This document shows positions 26,392 through 36,982 of a stretch of DNA of 64,000 bases, one piece after another. The stretch comes from Gammaproteobacteria bacterium 53_120_T64 (GTDB lineage Bacteria; Pseudomonadota; Gammaproteobacteria; Pseudomonadales; Porticoccaceae): the NCBI GenBank assembly GCA_002162815.1, contig MAAT01000005.1:181243-245242 (forward strand), written 5' to 3'. Under the pieces are notes generated by a model. The model did no database searches. It saw only the letters and a list, made by a program, of their open reading frames with translations, and was not told the DNA's origin. The position numbers and the translations under genes are program-made. The first letter of the stretch is position 1. Every line of letters begins with the position of its first letter.

Positions 26392-28278
26392 ATGAGCGAT
26401 TACAACGCAGACTCCATCGAGGTCTTGACCGGCCTCGACCCGGTGCGCAAGCGCCCGGGCATGTACACCGACACCACGCGGCCCAACCACCTCGCTCAAG
26501 AGGTGATCGACAATAGTGTCGATGAGGCGCTGGCCGGCTTTGCCCGTAAAATTTACGTTATTTTGCACAAAGATGGCGCGATTACGGTGGGTGATGATGG
26601 CCGGGGTATGCCGGTCGATATTCATCCCGAACAGGGATTGCCGGGGGTCGAGGTGATTCTCTCCACCCTCCATGCCGGTGGTAAGTTTTCCGGTGACAGC
26701 TACGAGTTTTCCGGTGGCCTTCACGGTGTGGGTGTGTCGGTGGTCAATGCCCTGTCACTGGAGTTGCAGGTGACGATTCGTCGCGCTGCCAAGGTCTATC
26801 GCATGAGCTTTGCCAATGGCGATAAGGCCTCAGAGCTTGAAGTCATCGACACTTGCGGTAAGCGTAATACTGGCACCGAGATAAAATTCAAAGCTGATGG
26901 CAAATACTTCGACAGCATTAAATATTCCCTGCCCCGGCTCAAGCACGTGCTGCGCGCCAAGGCCGTATTGTGCGCGGGTCTCGAGGTGCAGTTTAAGGAT
27001 GAGGTCTCGGGTGAAAGTGAAACTTGGCTCTATGAAGAGGGCTTGTCTGACTATTTGCTGACGGCGACCAAGGGCTGGGAGGTGCTACCCGCCGAACCCT
27101 TTACCGGCAGCCTAAGCGCTGCAGCCGCAGCGGTCGACTGGGCGGTACAGTGGTTGCCCGAGGGCGGCGAGATCACCCAGGAAAGTTATGTCAATTTAAT
27201 TCCCACCGCTCAGGGCGGTACCCACGTCAACGGTTTTCGCACGGGTTTGTTAGAGGCAACACGGGAGTTTTGTGAATTCCGCAAGCTCTTACCGCGTGGC
27301 GTCAAGCTCGCCCCCGATGACATCTGGGATAAATGCTGCTTTGTGCTCTCCTCGAAACTCCGCGACCCCCAGTTCTCAGGGCAGACCAAGGAGCGCCTGT
27401 CGTCCCGCGAAGCCGCTGCGTTTATTTCGGGGGTGGTAAAAGACGCCTTTAGCTTATGGCTCAACCAGCATACCGAAGAAGCCGAAAAGCTGGCCGAGTT
27501 GTGCATTGCCAATGCCCAGCGGCGCATGCGTCTGAGTAAAAAAGTGGCGCGCAAGAAAGTCACCTCCGGCCCGGCATTGCCCGGTAAATTGGCGGATTGT
27601 TCCAGCGCTGAACCGGAGCGCTCGGAGCTGTTTTTAGTGGAGGGTGACTCGGCGGGTGGTTCGGCGAAGCAGGCCCGCAGCCGAGAGTTTCAGGCGATCA
27701 TGCCCCTGCGCGGTAAAATCCTCAATACCTGGGAGGTCGACAGCGAGCAGATTCTCGCCTCGCAGGAAGTGCACGATATCTCCGTCGCCATCGGTATCGA
27801 CCCCGACAGCAACGACCTCAGTGCCCTGCGCTATCACAAGGTGTGCATTCTCGCCGATGCGGATTCCGATGGTGCCCACATTGCGACATTGATCTGCGCC
27901 CTGTTTGTACGCCACTTTCGGCCCTTGGTTGCGGCGGGCCATGTCTATGTGGCAATGCCGCCACTGTTTCGTATCGATGTCGGCAAAGCCGTATTTTACG
28001 CCCTCGACGAGCAGGAAAAGCAGGGTGTGCTCGACCGCATTGAGGCGGAGAAATTGAAAGGCAAGATACAGGTGACACGCTTTAAGGGCCTGGGTGAGAT
28101 GAACCCCATTCAACTGCGTGAAACGACCATGAACCCCGACACTCGCCGCTTGGTGCGTTTGACCATCGAAGAAGGTGATAACACCCGTGAGCTCTTCGAT
28201 ATGTTGCTGGCCAAAAAGCGTGCCTCCGACCGCAAGGCCTGGCTGGAAGAAAAAGGCGATCTTGCCGAACCGGTTTAA
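26392..28278 (+). CDS. parE: DNA topoisomerase IV subunit B
   Basis: 628-residue GHKL ATPase subunit of topoisomerase IV, which unlinks daughter chromosomes. Motifs: EVIDNSVDEALAG (ATP/Mg), DDGRGMPVDIH, GGLHGVGVSVVNALS, the TOPRIM segment LFLVEGDSAGGSAKQAR with PLRGKILN, and LADADSDGAHI. Length matches ParE rather than the longer GyrB. parC follows after 48 bases, so both subunits are made together. Confidence 0.97.
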   Translation: MSDYNADSIEVLTGLDPVRKRPGMYTDTTRPNHLAQEVIDNSVDEALAGFARKIYVILHKDGAITVGDDGRGMPVDIHPEQGLPGVEVILSTLHAGGKFSGDSYEFSGGLHGVGVSVVNALSLELQVTIRRAAKVYRMSFANGDKASELEVIDTCGKRNTGTEIKFKADGKYFDSIKYSLPRLKHVLRAKAVLCAGLEVQFKDEVSGESETWLYEEGLSDYLLTATKGWEVLPAEPFTGSLSAAAAAVDWAVQWLPEGGEITQESYVNLIPTAQGGTHVNGFRTGLLEATREFCEFRKLLPRGVKLAPDDIWDKCCFVLSSKLRDPQFSGQTKERLSSREAAAFISGVVKDAFSLWLNQHTEEAEKLAELCIANAQRRMRLSKKVARKKVTSGPALPGKLADCSSAEPERSELFLVEGDSAGGSAKQARSREFQAIMPLRGKILNTWEVDSEQILASQEVHDISVAIGIDPDSNDLSALRYHKVCILADADSDGAHIATLICALFVRHFRPLVAAGHVYVAMPPLFRIDVGKAVFYALDEQEKQGVLDRIEAEKLKGKIQVTRFKGLGEMNPIQLRETTMNPDTRRLVRLTIEEGDNTRELFDMLLAKKRASDRKAWLEEKGDLAEPV

Positions 28279-28326
28279 GCCTTAACCGTTAATGCCATTT
28301 AATTCATTTCGTGAAAGACTCTTGTT

Positions 28327-30576
28327 ATGACAGATTCAATCATTAGCCTCGATACGGCGGAAAGCCGTCCGGTCAGCGAATACGCCGAAAAAGCCTATCT
28401 CGATTACTCCATGTACGTGATTCTCGACCGCGCGCTGCCCCATATCAGCGATGGCCTCAAGCCCGTGCAGCGGCGCATTATTTACGCCATGAGCGAGCTG
28501 GGCTTGCGCTCTACTTCAAAACATAAAAAATCGGCGCGCACGGTGGGAGACGTGATCGGTAAATTTCACCCCCACGGTGACAGTGCCTCGTACGAGGCTA
28601 TGGTGCTAATGGCCCAGCCCTTTTCCTATCGCTATCCCTTGGTCGATGGGCAGGGCAACTGGGGTTCGCCCGATGACCCTAAATCCTTCGCCGCGATGCG
28701 CTATACGGAATCTCGTCTCGCCCAGTTTGCCGATTTATTATTGGGTGAACTGGCTCAGGGTACGGTCGAGTGGCAGCCCAACTTCGATGGCTCGCTAGAG
28801 GAACCCCAGGTACTGCCCGCCCAGGTGCCCCACGTACTTTTGAATGGCACCACCGGCATCGCCGTCGGTATGGCCACGGATATTCCGCCGCATAATTTGC
28901 GGGAAATCATCAGTGCCACGGTACACCTGCTCGCGCACCCCAAGGCGACGGTGGAAGACCTGTTCGCCCATGTGCCCGGCCCCGATTACCCCACCGAGGC
29001 GGAGATTATTTCTTCGCCCGATGAGTTATTGGCGGTCTATAAAAGCGGCCGTGGCTCGGTGCGTATGCGTGGTGTCTGGCAGCGTGAAGATGGCGATATC
29101 GTGATTACTGCCTTGCCCCATCAGGCCTCGCCGGCAAAAATTCTCGAGCAAATCGCCGCGCAAATGCAGGCCAAGAAATTACCGATGGTGGCCGATTTGC
29201 GGGATGAATCGGACTACGAAAGCCCGACGCGGCTGGTGATTGTGCCGCGCTCCAACCGGGTCGATCTTGAGGCCTTGATGAACCATCTGTTTGCCACCAC
29301 CGATTTACAGCGCAATTACCGGGTCAATTTGAACATGATCGGCATGAACGGCCTGCCCAGTGTGAAGCCGCTGAATGTCATTCTTGGTGAATGGTTGACG
29401 TTTCGCATCGCCACCGTGCGCCGCCGCCTCGAATATCGTCTTGAGAAGGTACTCGCCCGGCTGCATATTCTCGATGGTCTACTGGCGGCCTTTCTCAATA
29501 TTGACGAAGTGATCGCCATTATTCGCCACGAGGATGACCCGAAACACGAGTTGATGGTGCGCTACGAGCTTACGGATATTCAAGCCGAAGCGATTCTCAA
29601 TTTGCGACTGCGGCAATTAGCAAAACTGGAAGAATTTAAAATCCGTGCCGAGCAGGATGAGCTGAGTCGCGAACGCGATGCCTTAGAGAAGGTGCTGGGC
29701 TCAGAGCGGCGGCTTAAAACCCTAGTGCGCAAAGAGCTGCAAGCGATTGGGGAAGAGTTTGGTGACGAGCGTCGCTCGACCCTGGTACAGCGTGACGAGG
29801 CTCAAGCCTTTAATGAGGCGGATTTACTCAGTGCCGACCCGATCACCGTTGTGCTCTCGGAAAAGGGCTGGATTCGCGCCGCCAAGGGCCACGAGGTGGA
29901 CGGCGCTGCCTTGAATTATAAAGCCGGTGATGGTTTTTTCGCCGCAGTGCAGGGGCGCAGTAATCAGCAGGTGATATTGCTGGACTCCACCGGGCGCAGC
30001 TATGCGCTGGCGGCTCATACTCTGCCCTCGGCGCGGGGCCAGGGCGAGCCGGCCACCGGACGTTTGAATGCACCATCCGGGGCTACTTTTTGTGGCCTGT
30101 TAATGGGCGACGATCAGCAAAAAATCTTGCTGGCCACCGACGCAGGCTATGGTTTCGTCGCCAAGCTGGCCGATCTGTACAGCAAAAACCGCGCGGGTAA
30201 GGCGCTGATCAGCATCCCCAAGGGTGGGCAAATATTGCCGCCCATCGTCGATGTCAATATTGCTGGCGGACGGGTGGTGGCGATTAGCAATGAGGGTCGT
30301 ATGTTGGTCTTTCCTCTGGCGGAGCTACCTGAATTGACGCGAGGCAAGGGCAATCGAATGATTAATATTCCCACCTCACGCCTGCAGGCCCGCGAGGAAT
30401 ATATGCTCACGGTGGCCGTGGTGTCAGAGGGACAGAGCCTGGTGATTTACTCGGGTAAACGCCACCACAATGTGAAGTTTGCCGATTTACAGCACTACAT
30501 TGGTGAGCGTGGCCGACGTGGCAATAAATTGCCGCGAGGCTTTCAAAAGGTTGATCGGGTTGAGGTGGTGTCATAG
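28327..30576 (+). CDS. parC: DNA topoisomerase IV subunit A
   Basis: 749-residue breakage-reunion subunit. The catalytic tyrosine is Tyr126 in AAMRYTESR. In the quinolone-determining region, [13 protein letters not shown] keeps Ser86 and Glu90 (E. coli Ser80 and Glu84), the drug-sensitive type. The C-terminal beta-pinwheel domain lacks a GyrA box, supporting ParC. It is directly downstream of parE. Confidence 0.97.
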   Translation: MTDSIISLDTAESRPVSEYAEKAYLDYSMYVILDRALPHISDGLKPVQRRIIYAMSELGLRSTSKHKKSARTVGDVIGKFHPHGDSASYEAMVLMAQPFSYRYPLVDGQGNWGSPDDPKSFAAMRYTESRLAQFADLLLGELAQGTVEWQPNFDGSLEEPQVLPAQVPHVLLNGTTGIAVGMATDIPPHNLREIISATVHLLAHPKATVEDLFAHVPGPDYPTEAEIISSPDELLAVYKSGRGSVRMRGVWQREDGDIVITALPHQASPAKILEQIAAQMQAKKLPMVADLRDESDYESPTRLVIVPRSNRVDLEALMNHLFATTDLQRNYRVNLNMIGMNGLPSVKPLNVILGEWLTFRIATVRRRLEYRLEKVLARLHILDGLLAAFLNIDEVIAIIRHEDDPKHELMVRYELTDIQAEAILNLRLRQLAKLEEFKIRAEQDELSRERDALEKVLGSERRLKTLVRKELQAIGEEFGDERRSTLVQRDEAQAFNEADLLSADPITVVLSEKGWIRAAKGHEVDGAALNYKAGDGFFAAVQGRSNQQVILLDSTGRSYALAAHTLPSARGQGEPATGRLNAPSGATFCGLLMGDDQQKILLATDAGYGFVAKLADLYSKNRAGKALISIPKGGQILPPIVDVNIAGGRVVAISNEGRMLVFPLAELPELTRGKGNRMINIPTSRLQAREEYMLTVAVVSEGQSLVIYSGKRHHNVKFADLQHYIGERGRRGNKLPRGFQKVDRVEVVS

Positions 30577-30606
30577 CCTCGACAGGTGTCGTGGCTGAGA
30601 AGGGTT

Positions 30607-31110
30607 TCAGGCCTGTAGTCGCTCCTCTTCGGCGCGTGGGCGCAGGGCAATAATATTGGCCGATGAAGTGAGGGCTGCTGCCTGGGCGTGTTCGAGTTGA
30701 CCCTTATCGGCAAAGTATTGCGCCCAGCAGGCGGTGAGGCCGGGTAAGTCTTCAGCCGGGGGCAGGCTGACATCATTGCGTTGATAGATGCTCCAGGCGA
30801 TGGCGGTGGCGTAGGCTAGGTTGGTGAGTAATTCGAGGTGAGGGTCTTGCAAAAAGGCCTGCTGGGAGGCCAGACCACGAACCGTGCTAGCCCGGTCGGG
30901 ATCAAAGGCGAGGTAGTTATCCCAGATATTTAAGTGGGTTGCGCTGTCGATTAGGTACAGCCCTAAGCCGCCTGAGTTGTCAGAAAAATGTTTCTCCTGC
31001 AGGCTGATGGTGACAATCAGCAGGTTTTCTGCCGCTGCGGAATAGTTGCCCAAGGCGGTCAGAGTATGGGCGATGATCAATCTGATGTTGTCGCTAGCGA
31101 AGTGGTTCAT
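30607..31110 (-). CDS. Hypothetical alpha-helical protein
   Basis: 167 residues, no signal peptide or membrane helix. It seems all-helical, perhaps TPR-like, given segments such as RLIIAHTLTALGNYSAAAENLL and LEHAQAAALTSSANI. AGAGG five bases before the ATG supports translation. It converges on parC with 30 bases between the stops. I do not recognise the family. Confidence 0.6.
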   Translation of the reverse strand: MNHFASDNIRLIIAHTLTALGNYSAAAENLLIVTISLQEKHFSDNSGGLGLYLIDSATHLNIWDNYLAFDPDRASTVRGLASQQAFLQDPHLELLTNLAYATAIAWSIYQRNDVSLPPAEDLPGLTACWAQYFADKGQLEHAQAAALTSSANIIALRPRAEEERLQA

Positions 31111-31486
31111 GCTGCCTCTATCGATCTCAGTGTGTCAGTCCGGCGAGCTTTACATTGTCTGCTGCCAAAAAACTGACGTTGTTTCCATGTTAAGTGCATA
31201 CATAAATAGTATGCAGGTTTGGTGCCGTGATCCTGGTCGACGCTTATCGGTAGTGTCTAATTAATATATCGACAGAATTTAATATGGCCTGTAATAATAT
31301 TTAGTTAATAAAAGCACCCTGGGTTAGAGCAAAATACGATCTATATCCATTTCGAGTTCTACTTTTTGAATAAACCCCGTTTTAGGCTTATTTCGACGGT
31401 ATTGAGGGCCGTTGCAGTGGGTGTTTTTATAATGAGGCCAATATACTGGCCGCCGCTGTTGGATCGGGGCTGTTGAGGGTGCATGC
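31111..31486. other. Intergenic region between hypothetical gene and cti
   Basis: 376 bases with no credible gene. It is AT-richer than its surroundings and holds two small inverted repeats: GCATAC-7-GTATGC at 31196-31214 and GGCCA-6-TGGCC at 31436-31451 (see the promoter entry). Both divergent genes presumably take their promoters from here. Confidence 0.5.
31428..31451 (+). promoter_or_regulatory. Candidate -10 box and operator-like inverted repeat before cti
   Basis: TATAAT at 31428-31433 is followed at once by the inverted repeat GGCCAATATACTGGCC (31436-31451), which would overlap the transcription start. The -35 is poor (TTGAGG at 31403, 19-base spacer), which would fit an activated or repressed promoter. 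This is pattern recognition only. Confidence 0.3.
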
Positions 31487-33838
31487 ATGGTGGGGCTAAG
31501 AAAAAAATACTGGCTGGTTATTATTTTATTGCTCAGTGGTTGTACCGCCCTTGGTACGCTGCAGTTTGAAAATCGCTACGGCAAGGCGGCGGTGAAAGAG
31601 CGCGTTGTCGAGGTATTACCGGCGGGTGCTGTCGATTATTGGCGTGAGGTTAAACCCATTCTGGAGCGACGTTGTGTGGTCTGCCATGGCTGCTACGATG
31701 CCTCCTGCCAGCTAAAACTGAGTTCCATTGAGGGCATTGAACGCGGTGCATCAACCGTCGAGGTCTATCATTCGACGCGACTGAAAGCGGCGCCGACCAG
31801 TCGTCTTTTTGAAGACGCTCACTCCGCCAGCGAATGGCGCGAGAAGGGTTTTCATGCGGTACTCAACGAGCGGGCCGATACTGTGGCGGCAAACCGCCAG
31901 GCCAGTGTCATGTATCGCATGCTGGCCCTCAAAGAAGAAAACCCCTTGCCCGATGCGAAGCAATTGGCAGATAGCTTCGATCTCTCGTTGTCTCGCGAGC
32001 AGTCCTGCGCAAAGGCTGAAAATTTTAGTCAATTTGCCCGCAAGCACCCGCTATGGGGTATGCCCTATGGGCTGCCCGGCTTGCCGGATAAAGAACAACA
32101 GGTGTTGAAGCAATGGCTTGAGCAGGGCGCTGTCTACACGCCTCGGCCGCCCTTACTACCGGAGTATGTTGCCCAAATTCAACGCTGGGAGAGGTTTTTT
32201 AATGGCGATTCTTTAAAACAGCAGTTGAGCAGTCGCTACCTCTTTGAGCATTTGTATTTTGCCCATTTGTTTTTCCCGGAGCTGGATCAGCGCAAGTTTT
32301 TCACTCTGGTGCGCTCCACGACACCCCCCGGTGAACCGATAGAACTGATCGCCACGCGGCGCCCCTACGATGACCCTGGGCAGGAGCGTGTTTACTATCG
32401 CATACAGCCGCTGTTGAGTGCGATAGTGGCAAAAACACATATGCCCTACCGCTTGGACGAGCAGCGTATGCAGCGCTGGCAGGCTCTATTTGTCGATGTT
32501 CCCTATAAGGTGGCGCAATTGCCATCCTATGTACCGGCGTTGGCATCCAATCCCTTTATTACCTTTGATGCCCTGCCCGTTCACTCGCGTTATCAGTTTT
32601 TACTCGACGAGGCGCAGTTCACCATCATGGCCTTTATTAAGGGCTCGGTGTGTCGTGGCCAGGTCGCACTGAATGTGATTCAGGATAATTTTTGGGTGTT
32701 TTTTACCAACCCCGATCCACAGCGCCTGGAAATATTTGAAGATTTCATGACCCAGCGCGACAACAGCCTGGAGCTACCTGCGGGTCTGGTCGATATCTAT
32801 CGGCCTCTGACGCACTGGCAAGCCTATAAAAACCAGCAGCAGGAATTAATGGCAGACCAAGATGCTTATTTAGCAGCTCGCTTGCCGGTGGATGCGATGA
32901 GCCTGAAGTTAATTTGGGATGGTGATGGCGTGAATGATAACGCGGCTCTGACGGTATTCCGTCATTTCGACAGTGCCAGTGTTGAAAAGGGCTTGCTGGG
33001 TCAGGCGCCGAAAACCGCCTGGTTGCTAGGCTATGGCTCGCTGGAACGCATCCACTATTTATTGGTGGCGGGTTACGATGTGTTTGGCAACGCGGGGCAT
33101 CAATTGCTGACGCGTCTGTATATGGATTTTTTACGAATGGAGGCTGAGGCCACTTTTTTGCAATTGTTGCCAGAATCTGCCCGCAGAAGGGAGCGAAACC
33201 TCTGGTATCAGGGCGTCAGCGAGGACGACATTAATGCCTATTTGACGCTGCCGGCCTTTGAGAAAAAATCTTTGCCGGACATTCCCTATCAAAGTAATGA
33301 CGAGAAACAGGAGTTATTCGATCTCTTAAACCAGCGCTTGGAAAAAGTCCTGCCCAGCCAACATCAATTGCAGGTCATTACAGCGGCGTCTTTGCGTCAG
33401 CACCTAGCGCGCTTGCAGGTGGTCAAAGGTAAGTCGGCGGCCTTGCTGCCGGAATTGGCCCTGTTGCGAATCACCGACCCGAAAGGGGATGAATATATCA
33501 GCTTGATAGCCAATCGTGCGTATTCCAGCATGACCTCAATGTTCCACGAGCAGGCCAATCGCCGTCCAGCGGACGATACCTTAGCGGTGATTCCCGGTTT
33601 TATCGGGGCCTACCCCAATGTGTTTTTACAAGTAAGTAGCACTGCATTGGCGGGCTTTGTTGAGGCCGTTGAAAAACTGGAAACAGCCCGCGACTACGCA
33701 AGCTTACTCGATGATTACGGTGTGCGGCGTACCGATACTCGGTTCTGGGCCACCAGTGACATTTTTCACCGGGCCTACCGCGAGCGCTATCCACTGAGAT
33801 CGGGAATACTCGATTTTAATCGTCTGGAAAACCACTAG
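31487..33838 (+). CDS. cti: Periplasmic fatty acid cis/trans isomerase, cytochrome c type
   Basis: 783-residue protein of the Cti family, which converts cis to trans unsaturated phospholipid acyl chains in situ when membranes are stressed by solvent or heat. The N-terminus has a membrane/lipoprotein-like signal (WLVIILLLSGCTALG) and, unusually early, the haem-binding motif CVVCH (Cys63, Cys66, His67), as known for Cti. LWDGDGVND-like and PGFIGAYPNVFLQV segments are present. Length is normal (about 770). GAGGG lies nine bases upstream of the ATG. It appears to be a single-gene transcript. Confidence 0.92.
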   Translation: MVGLRKKYWLVIILLLSGCTALGTLQFENRYGKAAVKERVVEVLPAGAVDYWREVKPILERRCVVCHGCYDASCQLKLSSIEGIERGASTVEVYHSTRLKAAPTSRLFEDAHSASEWREKGFHAVLNERADTVAANRQASVMYRMLALKEENPLPDAKQLADSFDLSLSREQSCAKAENFSQFARKHPLWGMPYGLPGLPDKEQQVLKQWLEQGAVYTPRPPLLPEYVAQIQRWERFFNGDSLKQQLSSRYLFEHLYFAHLFFPELDQRKFFTLVRSTTPPGEPIELIATRRPYDDPGQERVYYRIQPLLSAIVAKTHMPYRLDEQRMQRWQALFVDVPYKVAQLPSYVPALASNPFITFDALPVHSRYQFLLDEAQFTIMAFIKGSVCRGQVALNVIQDNFWVFFTNPDPQRLEIFEDFMTQRDNSLELPAGLVDIYRPLTHWQAYKNQQQELMADQDAYLAARLPVDAMSLKLIWDGDGVNDNAALTVFRHFDSASVEKGLLGQAPKTAWLLGYGSLERIHYLLVAGYDVFGNAGHQLLTRLYMDFLRMEAEATFLQLLPESARRRERNLWYQGVSEDDINAYLTLPAFEKKSLPDIPYQSNDEKQELFDLLNQRLEKVLPSQHQLQVITAASLRQHLARLQVVKGKSAALLPELALLRITDPKGDEYISLIANRAYSSMTSMFHEQANRRPADDTLAVIPGFIGAYPNVFLQVSSTALAGFVEAVEKLETARDYASLLDDYGVRRTDTRFWATSDIFHRAYRERYPLRSGILDFNRLENH

Positions 33839-33868
33839 TTCGGGCTTGCCGATGAGTCATCTTGGTGT

Positions 33869-33912
33869 TGCCGTCAGTGAGCGCGAGTAATACCTGGCGG
33901 TCAATGACGGCA
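33869..33912 (+). repeat. Inverted repeat after cti
   Basis: TGCCGTCA (33869-33876) and TGACGGCA (33905-33912) are perfectly complementary but 28 bases apart, with no T-run beyond GTTT. It could form part of a terminator or an operator in the 245-base space before the acyl-CoA operon. Confidence 0.25.
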
Positions 33913-34083
33913 GTTTACCGGCTATGCCCCTTACTCTATAGTAAACCGTTGTTGTGGCTTACCTCGTTTAGTCGCGTCTTGATGGTTTTAAGATAGAGGT
34001 CAGCCCGCGTAGGAATACACGCCCTAGTCCGGCGTTACTGGGTTCCTACACCGCCAGCTATTCAAAAAAATAAGAGGTTAACA

Positions 34084-35274
34084 ATGTCGGATTTGGATCA
34101 ATTCAGAGCGCAAACTCGGGAATGGCTCGACGCCAATTGCCCCGCGTCTCAGCGTCTGCCGGTGATGGAGTTTGAAGATAAATGCTGGGGCGGCACCCAG
34201 TGGCGCTTTGTCAGCGCAGACCAAAAAAACTGGTTGGATGTGATGGCCGCGAGGGGGTGGACGGCGCCCGACTGGCCGGCAGAATACGGCGGTGGCGGTC
34301 TCAATAAAGAAGAGACGAAAATCCTCCGCGAAGAAATGTACCGCATCGACGCGCGGCCCCCGCTGTTTAGCATGGGTTTGTCGATGATAGGTCCGGCGCT
34401 TTTACAGTACGGTTCCGAAGAGCTGAAGCGCCAGCATATTCCCAATATTGTGAAGGGTAAGATCTGGTGGTGTCAGGGTTATAGCGAGCCCAATTTTGGC
34501 TCCGACCTAGCGGGCCTGCAGACCCGTTGTGAAGACAAGGACGATCACTTTCTGGTCAATGGCCAAAAGGTGTGGACCTCCTACGCCGAGCGCGCCGACT
34601 GGATGTTCTGCCTGGTGCGCACCGATCCCGATGCGGTGAAGCATGCGGGTATCAGTTTGGTGCTATTTGATATGACCACGCCGGGCGTTAGCACTAGCCC
34701 GATTAAACTGATATCGGGTAACTCGCCGTTTTGCGAAACCTTCCTCGACAATGTGCGGGTCGAAAAAGACCAGCTGGTGGGCAATATCAATCAGGGCTGG
34801 GAGCTGGCTTCCTACCTGCTCACCCACGAGCGGGCGATGATCGGCAATATGGGCCACACCGCCGCCAGTGAGAAAAGCCTGCACCAGCACGCCATTGATG
34901 TGGCCGGTGGTTTGGAAAATGGTCAGCTGGGCGACACCGCTTTGCGTACCGAAATTGCCCAATGGGAAATCGACATCCTCGCCTTTGAATTAACCCAGGA
35001 GCGTATCGACGATGAAACCAAGGCCGGCACCGGCACTGGCGCTACCTCGTCAATGCTCAAATATGCCGGTACCGAGCTGAACAAACAGCGCTTTGAATTG
35101 CTCACTGACATTCACGGCCAGGCGGGTTTGGCCTGGGAGGGGGAGGCCTTTGATAATGGTTTACTGGCCAGTCAATGGTTGCGTACCAAGGGCAATTCCA
35201 TCGAGGGCGGTACTTCCGAAATTCAGCTCAATATTATCAGCAAGCGTATTCTCGGCTTGGGTCAAAAGGGGTAG
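34084..35274 (+). CDS. Acyl-CoA dehydrogenase, catalytic-type subunit
   Basis: 396-residue FAD-dependent acyl-CoA dehydrogenase that introduces the alpha-beta double bond. Visible: WCQGYSEPNFGSDLAGL and VWTSYAERADWM (FAD contacts), ISLVLFDMTTPGV, and the C-terminal SIEGGTSEIQLNIISKRILGL, where the glutamate of the EGGT segment is placed as in enzymes using a C-terminal catalytic base. This sequence type is common in steroid, bile acid and branched isoprenoid catabolism. It begins a five-gene operon; the second dehydrogenase starts six bases after its stop, suggesting a heteromeric enzyme. Confidence 0.9.
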   Translation: MSDLDQFRAQTREWLDANCPASQRLPVMEFEDKCWGGTQWRFVSADQKNWLDVMAARGWTAPDWPAEYGGGGLNKEETKILREEMYRIDARPPLFSMGLSMIGPALLQYGSEELKRQHIPNIVKGKIWWCQGYSEPNFGSDLAGLQTRCEDKDDHFLVNGQKVWTSYAERADWMFCLVRTDPDAVKHAGISLVLFDMTTPGVSTSPIKLISGNSPFCETFLDNVRVEKDQLVGNINQGWELASYLLTHERAMIGNMGHTAASEKSLHQHAIDVAGGLENGQLGDTALRTEIAQWEIDILAFELTQERIDDETKAGTGTGATSSMLKYAGTELNKQRFELLTDIHGQAGLAWEGEAFDNGLLASQWLRTKGNSIEGGTSEIQLNIISKRILGLGQKG

Positions 35275-35279
35275 GGCAA

Positions 35280-36419
35280 ATGGCATTAGTACTGAATGAA
35301 GAACAAAACATGCTCAAAGAGTCCGCCCAGGGCTTTTTGAGCGAGCACGCCCCGGTGGCGCAACTGCGTCAACTGCGCGATGAACGCAGCGAGCTGGGTT
35401 ATGACAAAGCCACCTGGCAGCAAATGGTGGAGCTGGGCTGGTCGGGTATTTTAGTGCCCGAGGCTCACGGCGGTCTCGAATTTGGCCATGTCGGCATGGG
35501 TCAGGTGATGGAAGAAAATGGCCGTACCCTGACCGCGTCGCCCCTGCTGTCGACGGCGGTATTGGCGGCCTCGGCCATTAATAGTGCAGGCACTGAGGCG
35601 CAGAAAAAAGCCCTACTACCCGCCCTTGTCGATGGCTCATTATTACTCGCCGTGGCACTGGACGAAGGCCCAAAATACCACCCATCGCTGGTTAAAACTA
35701 GCGCCATGGCCAGTGGTGAGGGCTACGTACTGAATGGTGAAAAGCAATTTGTTTGCGATGGCCATATTGCCGACAAGCTGATTGTTAGCGCGCGGACCTC
35801 GGGGGATGCTGGTGACGAGCAAGGCATCAGCTTGTTTATTATTGACAGCGCAACGCCGGGCGTAGAAATTGAACGAGTGTATTTGGCCGACAGTCGCAAT
35901 AGCTCGATGGTTCGTTTGAGCAATGTTGAGCTGGGAGCGGATGCCCTGTTAGGCGAAAAAGATGGCGGAGCAAGTCTGATTACTTATCTCGCCGCTGTCG
36001 CCAACGTGCACCTATCGGCAGAGCTTTTGGGTATGTCGCAAGAGGTGTTTGAGCGCACCGTGCAATACATGAAAGAGCGCAGCCAGTACGGGGCTTTAAT
36101 CGGTTCCTATCAGGGCTTGCAGCATCGCGCTGCCCACATGTTTAGCGAAATCGAACTGGCCAAGTCGGTGGTGATCAAAGCCCTGCAGGCGCTCGATGAA
36201 AACGCTGCCAAGCTGAGCTTGCTGGCCAGCGTCTGCAAAGCCAAAGTCAGTGAAGTGGTGACGCTGGTGACCAATGAAGGCGTGCAATTACACGGTGGTA
36301 TTGGCATGACCGACGAGCTGGACATCGGCTTTTTCATGAAGCGCGCCCGGGTTGCCGAGCAGCAGTTTGGCGATAGACGCTATCACGTACAGCGCTTTGC
36401 CAGCTTGCAGAGCTATTGA
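35280..36419 (+). CDS. Acyl-CoA dehydrogenase, divergent partner subunit
   Basis: 379-residue acyl-CoA dehydrogenase-fold protein. The C-terminus reads QLHGGIGMTDELDIGFFMKRA and ends GDRRYHVQRFASL, so the usual EGT motif with its catalytic Glu is replaced. With the gene six bases downstream of a dehydrogenase that does carry it, this is most likely the partner in an alpha2beta2 complex as described for actinobacterial steroid FadE pairs. The ATG at 35280 has GGGG six bases upstream; the longer reading from 35175 overlaps the previous gene. Confidence 0.88.
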   Translation: MALVLNEEQNMLKESAQGFLSEHAPVAQLRQLRDERSELGYDKATWQQMVELGWSGILVPEAHGGLEFGHVGMGQVMEENGRTLTASPLLSTAVLAASAINSAGTEAQKKALLPALVDGSLLLAVALDEGPKYHPSLVKTSAMASGEGYVLNGEKQFVCDGHIADKLIVSARTSGDAGDEQGISLFIIDSATPGVEIERVYLADSRNSSMVRLSNVELGADALLGEKDGGASLITYLAAVANVHLSAELLGMSQEVFERTVQYMKERSQYGALIGSYQGLQHRAAHMFSEIELAKSVVIKALQALDENAAKLSLLASVCKAKVSEVVTLVTNEGVQLHGGIGMTDELDIGFFMKRARVAEQQFGDRRYHVQRFASLQSY

Positions 36420-36467
36420 TTACCGTTGTAAAAATATTTTTTAACGACAATTTAAAGGAAAACAAAG

Positions 36468-36932
36468 ATGACCATTAAAATTAATACCAGTGAGCTACAG
36501 TCCCACATCGGCGCCGATTGCGGCACCTCCGACTGGTTTGAAATTACTCAAAAGCAGGTCAATGACTTTGCCGATGTCACCCTCGATCATCAGTTTATTC
36601 ATGTCGATCCGGTTAAAGCCGCCGATAGCCCCTTTGGCGGCACCATCGCCCACGGTTTTTTAACCCTGTCGATGCTGGCCCACTTTCTGCAAAAGGGTGT
36701 GGGTGTCAACGTACCCAATCGCACCATGGGCGTGAACTATGGTTTTGATAAGGTGCGCTTTTTAACTCCCGTTAAAGTCGGCAGCCGTGTGCGCGCCAAT
36801 GCCGTCTTGCTGGAAGCCACCGAGAAAAAGCCCGGTCAATACCTTTTTAAACTGGACATTACCGTTGAAATTGAAGGCGTGGAGAAGCCCGCATTAAAAG
36901 CCGAATGGTTGAATATGGTTTTTGCCGGCTAG
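36468..36932 (+). CDS. MaoC-type (R)-specific enoyl-CoA hydratase
   Basis: 154-residue single hot-dog-fold hydratase. The hydratase-2 motif is intact: FADVTLDHQFIHVDPVKAA with Asp and His, followed by GGTIAHGFLTLSML. It would hydrate the enoyl-CoA made by the dehydrogenase pair to an (R)-3-hydroxyacyl-CoA, matching the MFE2-type dehydrogenase downstream. AAAGGAAAAC precedes the ATG. Confidence 0.92.
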   Translation: MTIKINTSELQSHIGADCGTSDWFEITQKQVNDFADVTLDHQFIHVDPVKAADSPFGGTIAHGFLTLSMLAHFLQKGVGVNVPNRTMGVNYGFDKVRFLTPVKVGSRVRANAVLLEATEKKPGQYLFKLDITVEIEGVEKPALKAEWLNMVFAG

Positions 36933-36982
36933 TTTTTTTGGGTAAATTTGCCACCTTTAAAAAATAATTTCTGGAGAAGAAA